From: Candidatus Obscuribacterales bacterium
GTDB taxonomy: Bacteria; Cyanobacteriota; Vampirovibrionia; Obscuribacterales; Obscuribacteraceae
Assembly: GCA_031292355.1 (NCBI GenBank)
Contig: JARLHI010000048.1
Coordinates: 434,001-498,000, forward strand
Length of the DNA stretch: 64,000 nt
Reading direction: 5' to 3'
The first letter of the stretch is position 1. Every line of letters starts with the position of its first letter. Made by a program: the position numbers and the translations under genes. Shown piece by piece: positions 44,251 through 52,888 of the stretch. The notes under the pieces were generated by a model. That model did not search any database. It saw only the letters and a program-made list of their open reading frames with translations, and was not told the DNA's origin.

Positions 44251-45189
44251 GTGAACAAAGTTACAGTTGTAGGGTCCGGATTCGTAGGCGCCACAGTCGC
44301 ACAATACGTGGCCGACAAGGATCTCGCTGATGTCGTGGTTGTCGACATCATTGAAGGAATGCCACAGGGTAAATCATTAGACTTGATGGAAGCGGCTCCT
44401 CTTGCCGGTCACGATTGCGAAATCGTCGGCACGAACGATTATGCAGCCACTAAAGGCTCAGACATAGTTGTCATCACCGCAGGCATCGCCCGCAAACCGG
44501 GAATGACGCGCGACGATTTGTTGAAAATCAATGCCAACATCGTTCAAGGTGTTGCCAGAGAAACTGTCAAGCACTCACCTGACGCCATTTTCATCGTTGT
44601 CACTAATCCGCTCGATGTCATGACATATCTGACCTGGAAGACAACCAAGTTGCCTTCATCCCGTGTCATCGGCATGGCCGGCGTGCTTGACAGCGCTCGC
44701 TTTCAAGCGTTCATCGGCATGGAAACAGGATTCTCCGTACAAGACATTAAAGCCATGGTTCTTGGTGGACACGGCGATTTGATGGTTCCATTGCCCCGTT
44801 TCTCAAGTGTCAACGGCGTGCCTATCACTGAGTTGATGACAGCCGATCGCATCGAAGCTCTGTCTAAGCGCACTCGCGACGGCGGCGCTGAAATCGTTGC
44901 CCTGCTTAAGACAGGCAGCGCTTTCTATGCTCCTGGTCGCTCTGTTGCCGAAATGGTTGAATCTATTCTCAAAGACAAGAATCGTCTTTTGCCATGTGCA
45001 GTTCTTGCCGATGGTGAATACGGTTTGAAAGACGTGTACATCGGCTTGCCAGCGGTACTTGGCCGCGAAGGGCTGAAGAAAATCGTCGAATTGAAATTAA
45101 GCGGCGCAGAATCAGCAGAATTAAAAAAATCAGCTGACTCCATCCGCGAAAACATCGACGCCATGAACAAATTGCTGGTCACAGCTTAA
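44251..45189 (+). CDS. mdh: Malate dehydrogenase (LDH-like type)
   Basis: NAD-dependent malate/oxaloacetate interconversion in the TCA cycle. It has 312 residues starting at GTG 44251, with GGAGG 8 bases upstream; earlier in-frame codons are not needed. The Rossmann motif is GSGFVGATVA. The substrate-loop Arg is in ARKPGMTRDDL, which indicates malate rather than lactate. The catalytic His is in GGHGDLMVPL. This is the tetrameric LDH-like MDH group. The gene is monocistronic and divergent from the PDZ operon. Confidence 0.95.
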   Translation: MNKVTVVGSGFVGATVAQYVADKDLADVVVVDIIEGMPQGKSLDLMEAAPLAGHDCEIVGTNDYAATKGSDIVVITAGIARKPGMTRDDLLKINANIVQGVARETVKHSPDAIFIVVTNPLDVMTYLTWKTTKLPSSRVIGMAGVLDSARFQAFIGMETGFSVQDIKAMVLGGHGDLMVPLPRFSSVNGVPITELMTADRIEALSKRTRDGGAEIVALLKTGSAFYAPGRSVAEMVESILKDKNRLLPCAVLADGEYGLKDVYIGLPAVLGREGLKKIVELKLSGAESAELKKSADSIRENIDAMNKLLVTA

Positions 45190-45219
45190 CCAAGCCCCAA
45201 CCGGCAATTTACAGATAAT

Positions 45220-45295
45220 ATTGCGCGACATTTACGATTTCCAGACTCAAGCCCAGCAAGAGTACACCTGGCAACTTAGGTAAATGTCGCGCAAT
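45220..45295. repeat. Perfect 16-bp inverted repeat after mdh
   Basis: ATTGCGCGACATTTAC at 45220-45235 recurs as its exact reverse complement at 45280-45295, with 44 bases between. It starts 30 bases past the mdh stop and ends about 37 bases before the -10 of the next gene. There is no T-run, so it is not a simple terminator. It could be paired operator sites or a long RNA stem. Confidence 0.85.
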
Positions 45296-45332
45296 GCCTC
45301 TATCTTTGAGCTTAATCGCTTTCAATAGGCTG

Positions 45333-45338
45333 TATAAT
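45333..45338 (+). promoter_or_regulatory. Candidate -10 box of the 45389 operon
   Basis: A perfect TATAAT about 50 bases upstream of the ATG at 45389. The best -35 (TTGAGC at 45306) is 21 bases away, so spacing is poor. The 16-bp inverted repeat lies just upstream. Confidence 0.45.
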
Positions 45339-45388
45339 TAAGTGCGCTTACACCTAGGTATCGCAAAGCACCTGAGCATGGAGGTTAC

Positions 45389-46408
45389 ATGCAGGCACTG
45401 TCGTCATCGTCTAAAGCAACAAATTTGGGATTGAAAAAAAGCACCTTAAAAACAGTCGCACCACTTATGGTGGCACTGTCAATGACTTTGATTCCAGCCC
45501 TCCAAGCCTTTGCACTCGAAACTTCTCCAGCAATAACAACAACTGCTAATGCCGGTGATCTATTTTTCGACTCAGACAAGTCCCACGAAGCTGAACGAAA
45601 AGAAGTCGAGACCCTGCTTTCAGACATCGAAGCTCAGTGGAATGCCCACAACCTAGAAAAAGTTATGGGTTGCTATGCCGAAGAATACATCAACAACGAT
45701 GGTCTCGATAAAAAGGCTGTCAGTGAACTGACACAAGAATTCTGGAAAACCTATCCTGACGCTAAATCATCGTCGCGCACAAAGCAAATTCGCATTGAAG
45801 GCAATTTCGCCACGGTTGAATCGCGCGACACAGCTGTTGGCACCACCGCTAACAACCCTATTCACGACAATTCATTGAGTGGAGAATTGAGTTCGGTTTC
45901 AGAAGGTCAACTTTATTTGAAGAAAACCGGAACCGAATGGAAAATCATCGGCGATCGCATCGACTATGAAAAAGTGCGCGTTGCTTATGGTGTAGCGAAG
46001 AGTCTCAACGTTTCCTTTACGGCTCCTGAACAAGTTAAATCTGGCAAGCAATATTCCGCTCGCATTGATGTCGATTTGCCAAATGGCTTTCTCGCTGTAG
46101 GCTCAATCACTAATCAGCCGCTGGAGTATCCACAGCACACACCGAATGAATTGTGGCGCGCGATGGAGCCACCGTCGTCACTCGAGCGATTGATTGCCGC
46201 AAACACCAATAACAAAAACGAATTATTGATGGCCACCATTGGTATCACCGATATTGCCAGCCGCAAACTCGTGGGAATCGAATTGCTTACGCGCCGCATG
46301 AATGTGGTGCCGGAAGTTGATCCTACTAAAATACAGGCTGCAACCGCTCTTTTTGGTGCTCCAAAAGAAATAAAATTGAAGTCGGAAAAGAAAGAGCAAA
46401 AAGATTAG
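45389..46408 (+). CDS. Exported NTF2-like (SnoaL-type) protein
   Basis: A protein of 339 residues with an N-terminal signal peptide (VAPLMVALSMTLIPALQAFA). A domain at about residues 65-190 has the NTF2-like pattern (VETLLSDIEAQWNAHNLEKVMGCYAEEYI across two helices, ending in LKKTGTEWKIIGDRI). The C-terminal 140 residues are beta-rich and not recognised. GGAGG lies 4 bases before the ATG. It is the first gene of a four-gene run with lspA, rluD and a LapA-like gene (7-base gap to lspA). It is likely periplasmic with an unknown ligand. Confidence 0.72.
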   Translation: MQALSSSSKATNLGLKKSTLKTVAPLMVALSMTLIPALQAFALETSPAITTTANAGDLFFDSDKSHEAERKEVETLLSDIEAQWNAHNLEKVMGCYAEEYINNDGLDKKAVSELTQEFWKTYPDAKSSSRTKQIRIEGNFATVESRDTAVGTTANNPIHDNSLSGELSSVSEGQLYLKKTGTEWKIIGDRIDYEKVRVAYGVAKSLNVSFTAPEQVKSGKQYSARIDVDLPNGFLAVGSITNQPLEYPQHTPNELWRAMEPPSSLERLIAANTNNKNELLMATIGITDIASRKLVGIELLTRRMNVVPEVDPTKIQAATALFGAPKEIKLKSEKKEQKD

Positions 46409-46415
46409 GTCCACG

Positions 46416-46973
46416 GTGCAAGCATTCAAATACCCTCAATTGTGGTGGCTGAAGTTTGTCGTTGGTAGCTTGTGTCTTTTTTTGGACTATCAATCGAAAG
46501 AGTGGGCGAGATCTTCTTTACCGTCCTTTGGCACTGCGCCGTGCACCATCCCTGTTTTAGACCACATTATTCGCTTTGCTCTCGTCACCAATACAGGAGC
46601 AGCGTTTAGCCTCGGGCGCGGACATGGAGTGATCATGGCCGTCGTTGCTTCACTGATAACGCTCATTTTAATCGTCTGGGTACTCAAAGAGGAACAAACG
46701 GCAAGCGGTCGCTCGCCGCTAATTGGAATTGGCGCCGGATTTTTAATTGGTGGAGCATTAGGTAATCTTTTAGACAGGGTTTTGCGCCAGCGTGTGACCG
46801 ATTTTATTGACTTCAGTTTTTTTCAATTTCCAGTCTTTAATGTGGCTGATATTTGCATCGACATTGGCATAGGCTTGATCATCATCTCAGCTCTGACAGC
46901 CAAAAACATCGCCGACAAAGAAAAAGAGCCCGCAAAAAAAGACGAGAAAATCGAAGAATCTGAAAGGTCTTAA
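46416..46973 (+). CDS. lspA: Lipoprotein signal peptidase (SPase II)
   Basis: Inner-membrane aspartyl protease that cleaves prolipoprotein signal peptides before Lnt acts. It has 185 residues with four membrane helices. Catalytic Asp residues lie in the conserved blocks NLLDR...VTDFIDF and FPVFNVADICID, and VTNTGAAFSLG is the usual N-box. The Lys/Glu-rich tail after the last helix (KNIADKEKEPAKKDEK) is longer than usual. The start is a GTG. The gene is one base from rluD (TAAGATG). Confidence 0.94.
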   Translation: MQAFKYPQLWWLKFVVGSLCLFLDYQSKEWARSSLPSFGTAPCTIPVLDHIIRFALVTNTGAAFSLGRGHGVIMAVVASLITLILIVWVLKEEQTASGRSPLIGIGAGFLIGGALGNLLDRVLRQRVTDFIDFSFFQFPVFNVADICIDIGIGLIIISALTAKNIADKEKEPAKKDEKIEESERS

Positions 46974-46974
46974 G

Positions 46975-48039
46975 ATGCACGAAAAAGACCAGGAAAAATT
47001 AGAAGATCTGGAAAAACTCGACTTCGATTCTGACTTCGACAGTGATGACGCGGCAATCGAAGCAGCTAATTTAGATACTCTTAGCAAGAAGCCTATCGCG
47101 GGAGACTTGATTCAGCTGGTCGTTGGCGAACTGGAAAGCGCATCAAAAGCGCCGCGACTGGATGCTTACCTTACGACAGCACTGCACGGAATCAGCCGCA
47201 ATCGCATTCAAAAGCTGATAGACGACGAACAGGTCACAATCAATAAAGTCTTAGCCAGAGCCAGTCATCGCGTCAAAAGCGATGAAGTGATTGAAATTAC
47301 AATCCCACCGCTTGAGGCGATTGATGTCGTAGCTGAAAATATTCCGCTTTCGATTGTCTATGAAGATGAATATCTGGCAGTGATCAATAAGCCTCAGGGC
47401 ATGGTCACACATCCAGGAGCTGGGGTCTATTCAGGGACTCTCGTCAATGCATTGCTGCATCATATGCAAGGCACATTATCTGGAATCGGGGGTGCCATAA
47501 GACCAGGTATCGTGCATCGCCTCGACAAAGAAACATCAGGACTGCTAGTCGTAGCAAAAGAAGATATAACGCACCGCCATTTAGCCGAGCAAATCAAAGA
47601 GAAAAGCGCGAGGCGAATTTATCTTGCTCTCGTTTCCGGTCATCTGAGCGAACCCACCGGCACTATCGACGAGCCGATTGGCCGGCATCCGGTCAAACGC
47701 AAACAAATGGCTGTTGTTTCATCTGGACGTCGAGCTGTTACTCATTATCAAGTTTTGGAAAGTTTCGATAAATTCACTTTGGTTAAAGTGCAATTAGAAA
47801 CTGGTCGCACCCATCAAATCAGAGTGCATATGGCTCACATAGGACATCCCGTCGTGGGCGACCTGGTCTACAATCACGGCGCTTCAGGGACTGTCGCGAC
47901 GCGCTCCAAATTGAAGCTGTTAGGGCACGCATTACACGCCACTCAGCTTAGCTTCGTGCATCCCATAAATAATCGCCTGCTAGAATTTGAAGCACCGTTG
48001 CCCGAGCATTTTCAACGGGCAATCGAGAGTCTGCGCTAA
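46975..48039 (+). CDS. rluD: RluA/RluD-family pseudouridine synthase
   Basis: Large-subunit rRNA pseudouridine synthase of 354 residues. Its order is an acidic extension of about 35 residues (DFDSDFDSDDAA), an S4 RNA-binding domain (RLDAYLTTAL...RNRIQKLIDDEQ), then the catalytic domain with the Asp signature HRLDKETSGLLVVAK and the C-terminal GRTHQIRVHMAHIGHPVVGD motif. The pairing with lspA is the classic order. RluD-type specificity is likely but not proven by sequence. Confidence 0.92.
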   Translation: MHEKDQEKLEDLEKLDFDSDFDSDDAAIEAANLDTLSKKPIAGDLIQLVVGELESASKAPRLDAYLTTALHGISRNRIQKLIDDEQVTINKVLARASHRVKSDEVIEITIPPLEAIDVVAENIPLSIVYEDEYLAVINKPQGMVTHPGAGVYSGTLVNALLHHMQGTLSGIGGAIRPGIVHRLDKETSGLLVVAKEDITHRHLAEQIKEKSARRIYLALVSGHLSEPTGTIDEPIGRHPVKRKQMAVVSSGRRAVTHYQVLESFDKFTLVKVQLETGRTHQIRVHMAHIGHPVVGDLVYNHGASGTVATRSKLKLLGHALHATQLSFVHPINNRLLEFEAPLPEHFQRAIESLR

Positions 48040-48067
48040 GCGGCTCTATTTGAGGCAGGAGGCGGAT

Positions 48068-48418
48068 ATGGTAACGGCATACATTCTGATTATCGCAGGT
48101 GGCTTGCTGACTGCATTGTACCTGTATGCAGGCGGTAGCAATTTCAGTTTTCCAATCGTTTTCAACATGCTGAGCACACAAATTTCAGCACCTTTAGGTG
48201 TCGTTATTATCGGCGCCTGGGCTGCCGGTTTTGCCCTCGCTGCGGCCTGGCGTGAAGCGATTCCCAAAATAAGACCAAGTGAAAAAGTCCTTGATAGCTG
48301 GCAAGCTCAAGACGTCAAATTGGTCGCTGAAATTCAGTCTGACAAAGAAAAACAGCTAGAATCCAAAATCGCTACTTTAGAAGTTGCCCTGAAACAGGCG
48401 CTGAAGAAAAAAGCTTAG
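48068..48418 (+). CDS. LapA-like two-TM membrane protein
   Basis: A protein of 116 residues with two membrane helices (AYILIIAGGLLTALYLYAGG and LGVVIIGAWAAGFALAAAW) and a cytoplasmic coiled-coil tail ending in KKKA. This is the plan of LapA/DUF1049 proteins, which help assemble lipopolysaccharide in E. coli. The ATG at 48068 has AGGAGG 6 bases upstream. It is the last gene of the lspA-rluD run. Confidence 0.65.
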   Translation: MVTAYILIIAGGLLTALYLYAGGSNFSFPIVFNMLSTQISAPLGVVIIGAWAAGFALAAAWREAIPKIRPSEKVLDSWQAQDVKLVAEIQSDKEKQLESKIATLEVALKQALKKKA

Positions 48419-48428
48419 CTTTCCAATT

Positions 48429-48956
48429 TCAGCCAGCCTCGAACGAATCATTTGGGCCGCCGCCCTTGTTGAAATCGGAAGCTTTGAGATTATCAATAAA
48501 TTTCTTGAACTCTTGAGCTTCTTCTTCATCTTTCTCAAGATCTGCCGGAATCGTTCCTTCAGCAACAACCTGAGCAGAGACAAATATCGGGCAACCAGCG
48601 CGTAGAGCTAGGGCTATTGCGTCAGATGGACGCGAGTCGATGGTTCGCACAGTGTCTAATTTGTGCTCAGGATCGTCAATCAAGAGAACGATGGCTGCGT
48701 AATAAGTGTTCGAATTTAGTTCGTTTATTTCAACTTGTTTGACTTTGTAACCAAGTTTTTGAATTGTATTTAAAAGCAAATCATGGGTCATCGGTCGCTC
48801 TGGCTTATGTTTTTCCAGAGCTTTGGTGATTGATTGAGCCTCGGCCATGCCAATCCAGATAGGCAAAGCGCGCTTTTTCGCGTTGTCATTGAGAATGACA
48901 ATCGGATTGCCGTTACGGGCATCCAGCGCTATTCCTGCTACAAACATCTCGATCAA
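48429..48956 (-). CDS. DUF151 bifunctional-nuclease-family protein
   Basis: A protein of 175 residues. The DUF151 core is clear: IALDARNGNPIVILNDNA, LPIWIGMAEAQSI, RPMTHDLL and DSRPSDAIALALRAGCPIFVS. Plant and Thermotoga relatives are described as bifunctional nucleases; the bacterial role is unclear. The TTG start (MIEMFVAGI) matches the family's N-terminus and has GGAG 8 bases upstream. The acidic C-terminal tail is variable. It converges on the LapA-like gene. Confidence 0.85.
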   Translation of the reverse strand: MIEMFVAGIALDARNGNPIVILNDNAKKRALPIWIGMAEAQSITKALEKHKPERPMTHDLLLNTIQKLGYKVKQVEINELNSNTYYAAIVLLIDDPEHKLDTVRTIDSRPSDAIALALRAGCPIFVSAQVVAEGTIPADLEKDEEEAQEFKKFIDNLKASDFNKGGGPNDSFEAG

Positions 48957-49196
48957 CTTCTATGCTCCGATTGCTAAGGCAGGTTCAACCGTTTAGCGGT
49001 CTGCTTTAAGCCCCAAAGGGCTATTTGCAAAGAGCCGAGTATCACTCATCCCTAAATATGCCCAAGATCCCCATTTTTATTTACTTTCAAGATAAATTCT
49101 TGATAGAGAAAAGACAGTGACACTGACTTCGAGAGCCTTGCTCAGGCAATATACAGTTTATCTGATTTATAACTAGTTCAGGCGACGGCTGCAAAG

Positions 49197-49219
49197 GTGG
49201 AAAGTTCCACGAGTTGACA
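49197..49219 (+). promoter_or_regulatory. Palindrome next to a TTGACA box
   Basis: GTGGAA-AG-TTCCAC (49197-49210) is a perfect 6+6 palindrome lying 3 bases before a consensus TTGACA (49214-49219). A TATTAT lies too far downstream (31 bases) to pair with it cleanly. The 371-base gap from the DUF151 gene to tRNA-Leu holds no gene I can support. A second inverted repeat, GAAATA...TATTTC, lies at 49268-49283. Confidence 0.4.
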
Positions 49220-49327
49220 GTCTGAGAGCGACTGTGCAGAAACTATCTGCTATTATTAGCACCCCTCGAAATAGAAATATTTCTCGCTTTTGTGGTTCAC
49301 TTTAGATCTAAGGGGATCACACACCTT

Positions 49328-49407
<80 letters not shown>

Positions 49408-49448
49408 AATTTTTTAGATAATTAGTCTCGGTTGCCAGGAGAAGGCTG

Positions 49449-49718
49449 ATGATGATTCAAAGCACTCGTGCGCAATGGCCACACACAATCGATGACATCA
49501 TCAAATCCTTAGACGGCGTCTGGGGTTTGGTTGGCGCAACGGCGGTCAACGGCAATCTGCTCAGACTGGAACGCAGTCTGCATGAGCCCCTTCAATATGT
49601 TGTCACCGAATACAATGGCTCTGACGAAAGCGATGTGGTCCGCAAGCAAGTTTTTTCGGCCGACAAACGCCAGGAAGCCATTAATGACTTCGCTGCCGCC
49701 ATCGGTTTTATCGTTTAG
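49449..49718 (+). CDS. Hypothetical protein, 89 aa
   Basis: A small soluble protein, not recognised (TIDDIIKSLDGVWGLVGATAV, then alternating strands and a C-terminal helix AINDFAAAIGFIV). GGAGAAGG lies 3-10 bases before the ATG pair, so expression is likely. It follows tRNA-Leu by 41 bases, with no terminator seen between. It precedes the HerA-like gene by 118 bases. Confidence 0.6.
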   Translation: MMIQSTRAQWPHTIDDIIKSLDGVWGLVGATAVNGNLLRLERSLHEPLQYVVTEYNGSDESDVVRKQVFSADKRQEAINDFAAAIGFIV

Positions 49719-49836
49719 AAGTTCCGGCAGTCGAAATTTTTGGTATCAGATCGCAACCAGTTGATTTAAGATGGTTCTGGTGATCCAGATGATCTTGATC
49801 ATTTCTAAATCAGTTCTCGTTTAGTTTTGTCTCAGC

Positions 49837-51513
49837 GTGATACCTTTGCCTAAGAAGCACTCGAAACATCTTGGCATAATCACCCAGGGCTCTCTATCGG
49901 CTGGACTGGAGATGCGCCTGGACGTCAATCAGTCCGTAGAGGATTTAAGGGTCGGACGCTTTGTTGTGGTGGAAGGAAAAAACCATCGTTTTTTCAGCAT
50001 GCTCACTGACGTTTCCTTGAATGCCACCAATTCGTCGATTTTATCCAACCCTCCGCAGGCTGACGACTTCTTGCTCGAAGTTTTAGCGGGTACATCCACT
50101 TTTGGCACAGTCAAAGTGCAACCGATGTTGATGCTCGAAAAGCAAAACGCCGGCGTCGACGAATTACGTCCAGTCAAAACGATCCCTAGCCATTTTTCAC
50201 CGGTCTCTGAAGCGAGCAAAGAAGATTTTGCTCTGGTTTTCGGCGAAGAAAATGAAAATGATCCAGACGATTTGCATTTCAACATTGGCACTCCACTAAA
50301 TATGGACACACCTGTATGTGTCAATCTTGGTCGTTTTATCGAGCGCTCGAACGGCATATTCGGCAAATCAGGAACAGGAAAATCTTTTCTTACGCGCATC
50401 TTTTTGTGCGGACTGATAAAAAAAGATGCAGCATCAGTTCTTGTCTTTGACATGCACAACGAATATGGATGGCAGGCAATATCAGAAAACAAAGCAGCGC
50501 CACGCGTGAAAGGCCTAAAGCAATTATTCGGCTCGACCGTGACTGTGTTCAGTCTTGATTCCGAATCTTCCAAGGCTCGCGGAATACCTGACGCCCACGA
50601 GCTTTTCATCGGCTATAACCAGATTGAAATCGAAGACCTAGAATTGCTCAAAAACGAATTGGCACTTTCTGAAGCAACGCTCGAAAATGCTTACATCGTC
50701 AAAGAAAAATTTGGCGCTGACTGGATTGCCACCTTAATGGATATGTCGGGCGAAGAAATCGAAGAATTCTGCAACAATTTCAAAGGTCATCCCACCGCCA
50801 TCAAAACACTGCAAAGGCGTTTGAATACAGTGATTGCGAAGACCTCGTATTTAAAGCCACGCGTTAACCATAACTATATCGACGAAATTATTCGCTATAT
50901 CCAGAGCGGCAAACATATCGTGCTGGAATTTGGACGCCAAAATAATCTGCTCTCCTACATGCTCGCTACTAATATCATTACCAGACGTATCCATGCCGAA
51001 TATGTCAAAACCTCGGAAAAACACATCGCCAATCCGGAAAAAGTAGCTGCCCCACGCAAATTGATGATCGTCATCGAAGAGGCTCATAAATTCCTGGCAC
51101 CAGCTGTGGCGCGCCAAACCATATTCGGTATTATTGCCCGCGAGATGCGCAAATACTTCGTCACTTTGCTCATTGTCGATCAGCGACCAAGCGGCATCGA
51201 TCCTGAGATTCTCAGCCAGATTGGCACTCGGGTCACGGCACTTCTCAACGACGAAAAAGACATAGACGCCGTTTTCACAGGGGTATCAGGCAGCCAGACA
51301 CTACGGACTGTGCTCGCTCAACTCGACCCGAAACAGCAAGCTTTGATTCTCGGATATGCTGTGCCCATGCCTGTTGTCGTTAAAACTCGCCCATTTGACG
51401 CTGAATTTTATAAAGCAGTCTCTTACACCTCCAATTCTGGCGAGGACCTAAGCGTGCCTGAAAGAAAGGCGCGAGCCACGCTTGCTAGCAGCGAAGTATT
51501 CGGAACGGACTAA
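49837..51513 (+). CDS. HerA/DUF87-like ATPase
   Basis: A protein of 558 residues with an N-terminal HAS-barrel-like beta domain (LGIITQGSLSAGLEMRL, VGRFVVVEG) and a FtsK/HerA ATPase core. Walker A is GKSGTGKS at residues 176-183. Walker B is MIVIEEAHKFL, and the sensor region includes LIVDQRPSGIDPEILSQIGTRV. HerA proteins form hexameric DNA translocases, usually with the NurA nuclease. I see no nurA next to it. The start is a GTG with a weak ribosome site. It is cytoplasmic with an unknown role in this organism. Confidence 0.85.
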   Translation: MIPLPKKHSKHLGIITQGSLSAGLEMRLDVNQSVEDLRVGRFVVVEGKNHRFFSMLTDVSLNATNSSILSNPPQADDFLLEVLAGTSTFGTVKVQPMLMLEKQNAGVDELRPVKTIPSHFSPVSEASKEDFALVFGEENENDPDDLHFNIGTPLNMDTPVCVNLGRFIERSNGIFGKSGTGKSFLTRIFLCGLIKKDAASVLVFDMHNEYGWQAISENKAAPRVKGLKQLFGSTVTVFSLDSESSKARGIPDAHELFIGYNQIEIEDLELLKNELALSEATLENAYIVKEKFGADWIATLMDMSGEEIEEFCNNFKGHPTAIKTLQRRLNTVIAKTSYLKPRVNHNYIDEIIRYIQSGKHIVLEFGRQNNLLSYMLATNIITRRIHAEYVKTSEKHIANPEKVAAPRKLMIVIEEAHKFLAPAVARQTIFGIIAREMRKYFVTLLIVDQRPSGIDPEILSQIGTRVTALLNDEKDIDAVFTGVSGSQTLRTVLAQLDPKQQALILGYAVPMPVVVKTRPFDAEFYKAVSYTSNSGEDLSVPERKARATLASSEVFGTD

Positions 51514-51657
51514 AAGAACAAGGGAGTCAGCAAGTGGTACCAAAACTGGTGCACCTGCAAATCGTACCTGCTAAACCTTTAAGCACTTTAACTTTCGCGT
51601 TTTTTAACATAACCTTCCCTCGACTTGCTTACTATTGATATGGCAGCGGAGCAAGCA

Positions 51658-52221
51658 GTGACAGAACCAATTACAAACGAGTCGCAAGACACTTATTTTG
51701 AGAATCGTGACCCCACGGAAATAGGCATGTGCGTCATCCTGGCGTCTGCTTACTTAGGATTGGCTAAGTATTGCTGGGAGCCGCTGCGCGCTGCCGACAA
51801 CTGGAAGCTCTGGGTCAATGTCGAAGGCTTTTTTATAACTATTGCGCTTGTGGCGTTGATGGTCGGCTTGCGCCCCTATCTCTCACCGTCTAGCCTGCAA
51901 ATTAGCTCACGCGGCATCAAGTACCGCGGCCCTTACTGGCTCTGGCGCAAGACCGTCAACTGGGAACAAGTGGTGCAGATTTATGTAAGTTCTGAGCTGC
52001 TGATTGTTTTATACAAGCCCAAACTCAACAGCCAAAGACAATGGCCCATGCTCATTGCCTCAGTTTATCTCGCTCAAAAAGAAAATATTCCCGAGACCAT
52101 CAATCGTTACTGCCCGGTCACACCAACGATCATGACCAATCCGGCGATTTACTCGCGCATTGCGATGGGCTGCCTCTTTCTCATACTGGTGCTGTGGATT
52201 CTTGAACTCTTGATGGCTTGA
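51658..52221 (+). CDS. Membrane protein with PH-like domain
   Basis: A protein of 187 residues, not matched to a named gene. Two N-terminal membrane helices (IGMCVILASAYLGLAKYCW, VEGFFITIALVALMVGL) are followed by a small beta domain (LQISSRGIKYRG...WEQVVQIYVSSELLIVLY), like bacterial PH domains, and a C-terminal helix (MGCLFLILVLWILELLMA). I chose the GTG at 51658, which has GGAG 6 bases upstream. The frame is open to a TTG at 51625, and an ATG lies at 51640. It converges on the cytochrome c gene. Confidence 0.6.
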   Translation: MTEPITNESQDTYFENRDPTEIGMCVILASAYLGLAKYCWEPLRAADNWKLWVNVEGFFITIALVALMVGLRPYLSPSSLQISSRGIKYRGPYWLWRKTVNWEQVVQIYVSSELLIVLYKPKLNSQRQWPMLIASVYLAQKENIPETINRYCPVTPTIMTNPAIYSRIAMGCLFLILVLWILELLMA

Positions 52222-52241
52222 GTTCATCCACACAAGCTAAT

Positions 52242-52619
52242 CTAATCGTTTAGGTGCCTGACGTAGGCAATAAGAGAATCCATCTCTTTGTCATCCATGA
52301 CGTCTTTGGTTTGCGCGGGCATGACGCCCTTGCCCTTACGTATGAAATCCCGCAAGGCGGCGTCCGTGAGGAAATGTTCGTTGACGTGTTCTAAAGACGG
52401 GCCCATTGGTCCCTGACGACCTGTGGGGTGACAAGTATTGCAGCTACGGAAGTAAAGTTGCTCACCGTTTAAGTCAGTGCTTAAAGAGGCAGCCTTTTCG
52501 CTAAGCGAGTGCTTGTTCTCGTCAATCCGCTTTATTTCCTCAGACATTGCACAGCCACTGAGAACCAAAGGCGTGATGGCAAGAAAATAGATCGCCACAG
52601 CTGCATATCTACTGAGCAT
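52242..52619 (-). CDS. Lipoprotein c-type cytochrome
   Basis: A protein of 125 residues. The signal peptide ends in lipobox LSGC (Cys23), so it is lipid-anchored on the periplasmic side. The heme-binding motif is CNTCH (residues 60-64), and the likely axial Met100 is in KGVMPAQ, a class I monoheme cytochrome c. It should carry electrons in the periplasm. No oxidase or c-type maturation gene is in the window. Confidence 0.9.
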   Translation of the reverse strand: MLSRYAAVAIYFLAITPLVLSGCAMSEEIKRIDENKHSLSEKAASLSTDLNGEQLYFRSCNTCHPTGRQGPMGPSLEHVNEHFLTDAALRDFIRKGKGVMPAQTKDVMDDKEMDSLIAYVRHLND

Positions 52620-52677
52620 CGAAACGACTCCAATTAGGACTACGGCAGACTCCGCTTAAGCCTCACCCGGAAAGACT

Positions 52678-52797
52678 TTACCATAGTTTTACAAGCCTCC
52701 TGACAGCACTCTTTATGGTGGCAATTGCCAATAGGCTAAAAACCGCCATATTTATGAGAAACTGCTGATCTGAAAGAGTAATCCCGGTTAACATCAT
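52678..52797 (-). CDS. Candidate 39-residue membrane peptide
   Basis: A short open frame begins ATGATG with AAGG 5 bases upstream. It encodes MMLTGITLSDQQ, then a hydrophobic helix (FLINMAVFSLLAIATI) and a basic end (KSAVRRLVKLW). The plan is that of small single-span membrane peptides. It lies 58 bases upstream of the cytochrome c gene on the same strand and could be co-transcribed. It may be chance; no homologue is known to me. Confidence 0.35.
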   Translation of the reverse strand: MMLTGITLSDQQFLINMAVFSLLAIATIKSAVRRLVKLW

Positions 52798-52888
52798 ATT
52801 TACCTTGTCAGTGTATCTTTATAAGTAGGGCGCAAAGCGCTCTCTATCCGAGACTCAAGCTGATAAATCAGTCGCTCGTTAATCAAAC

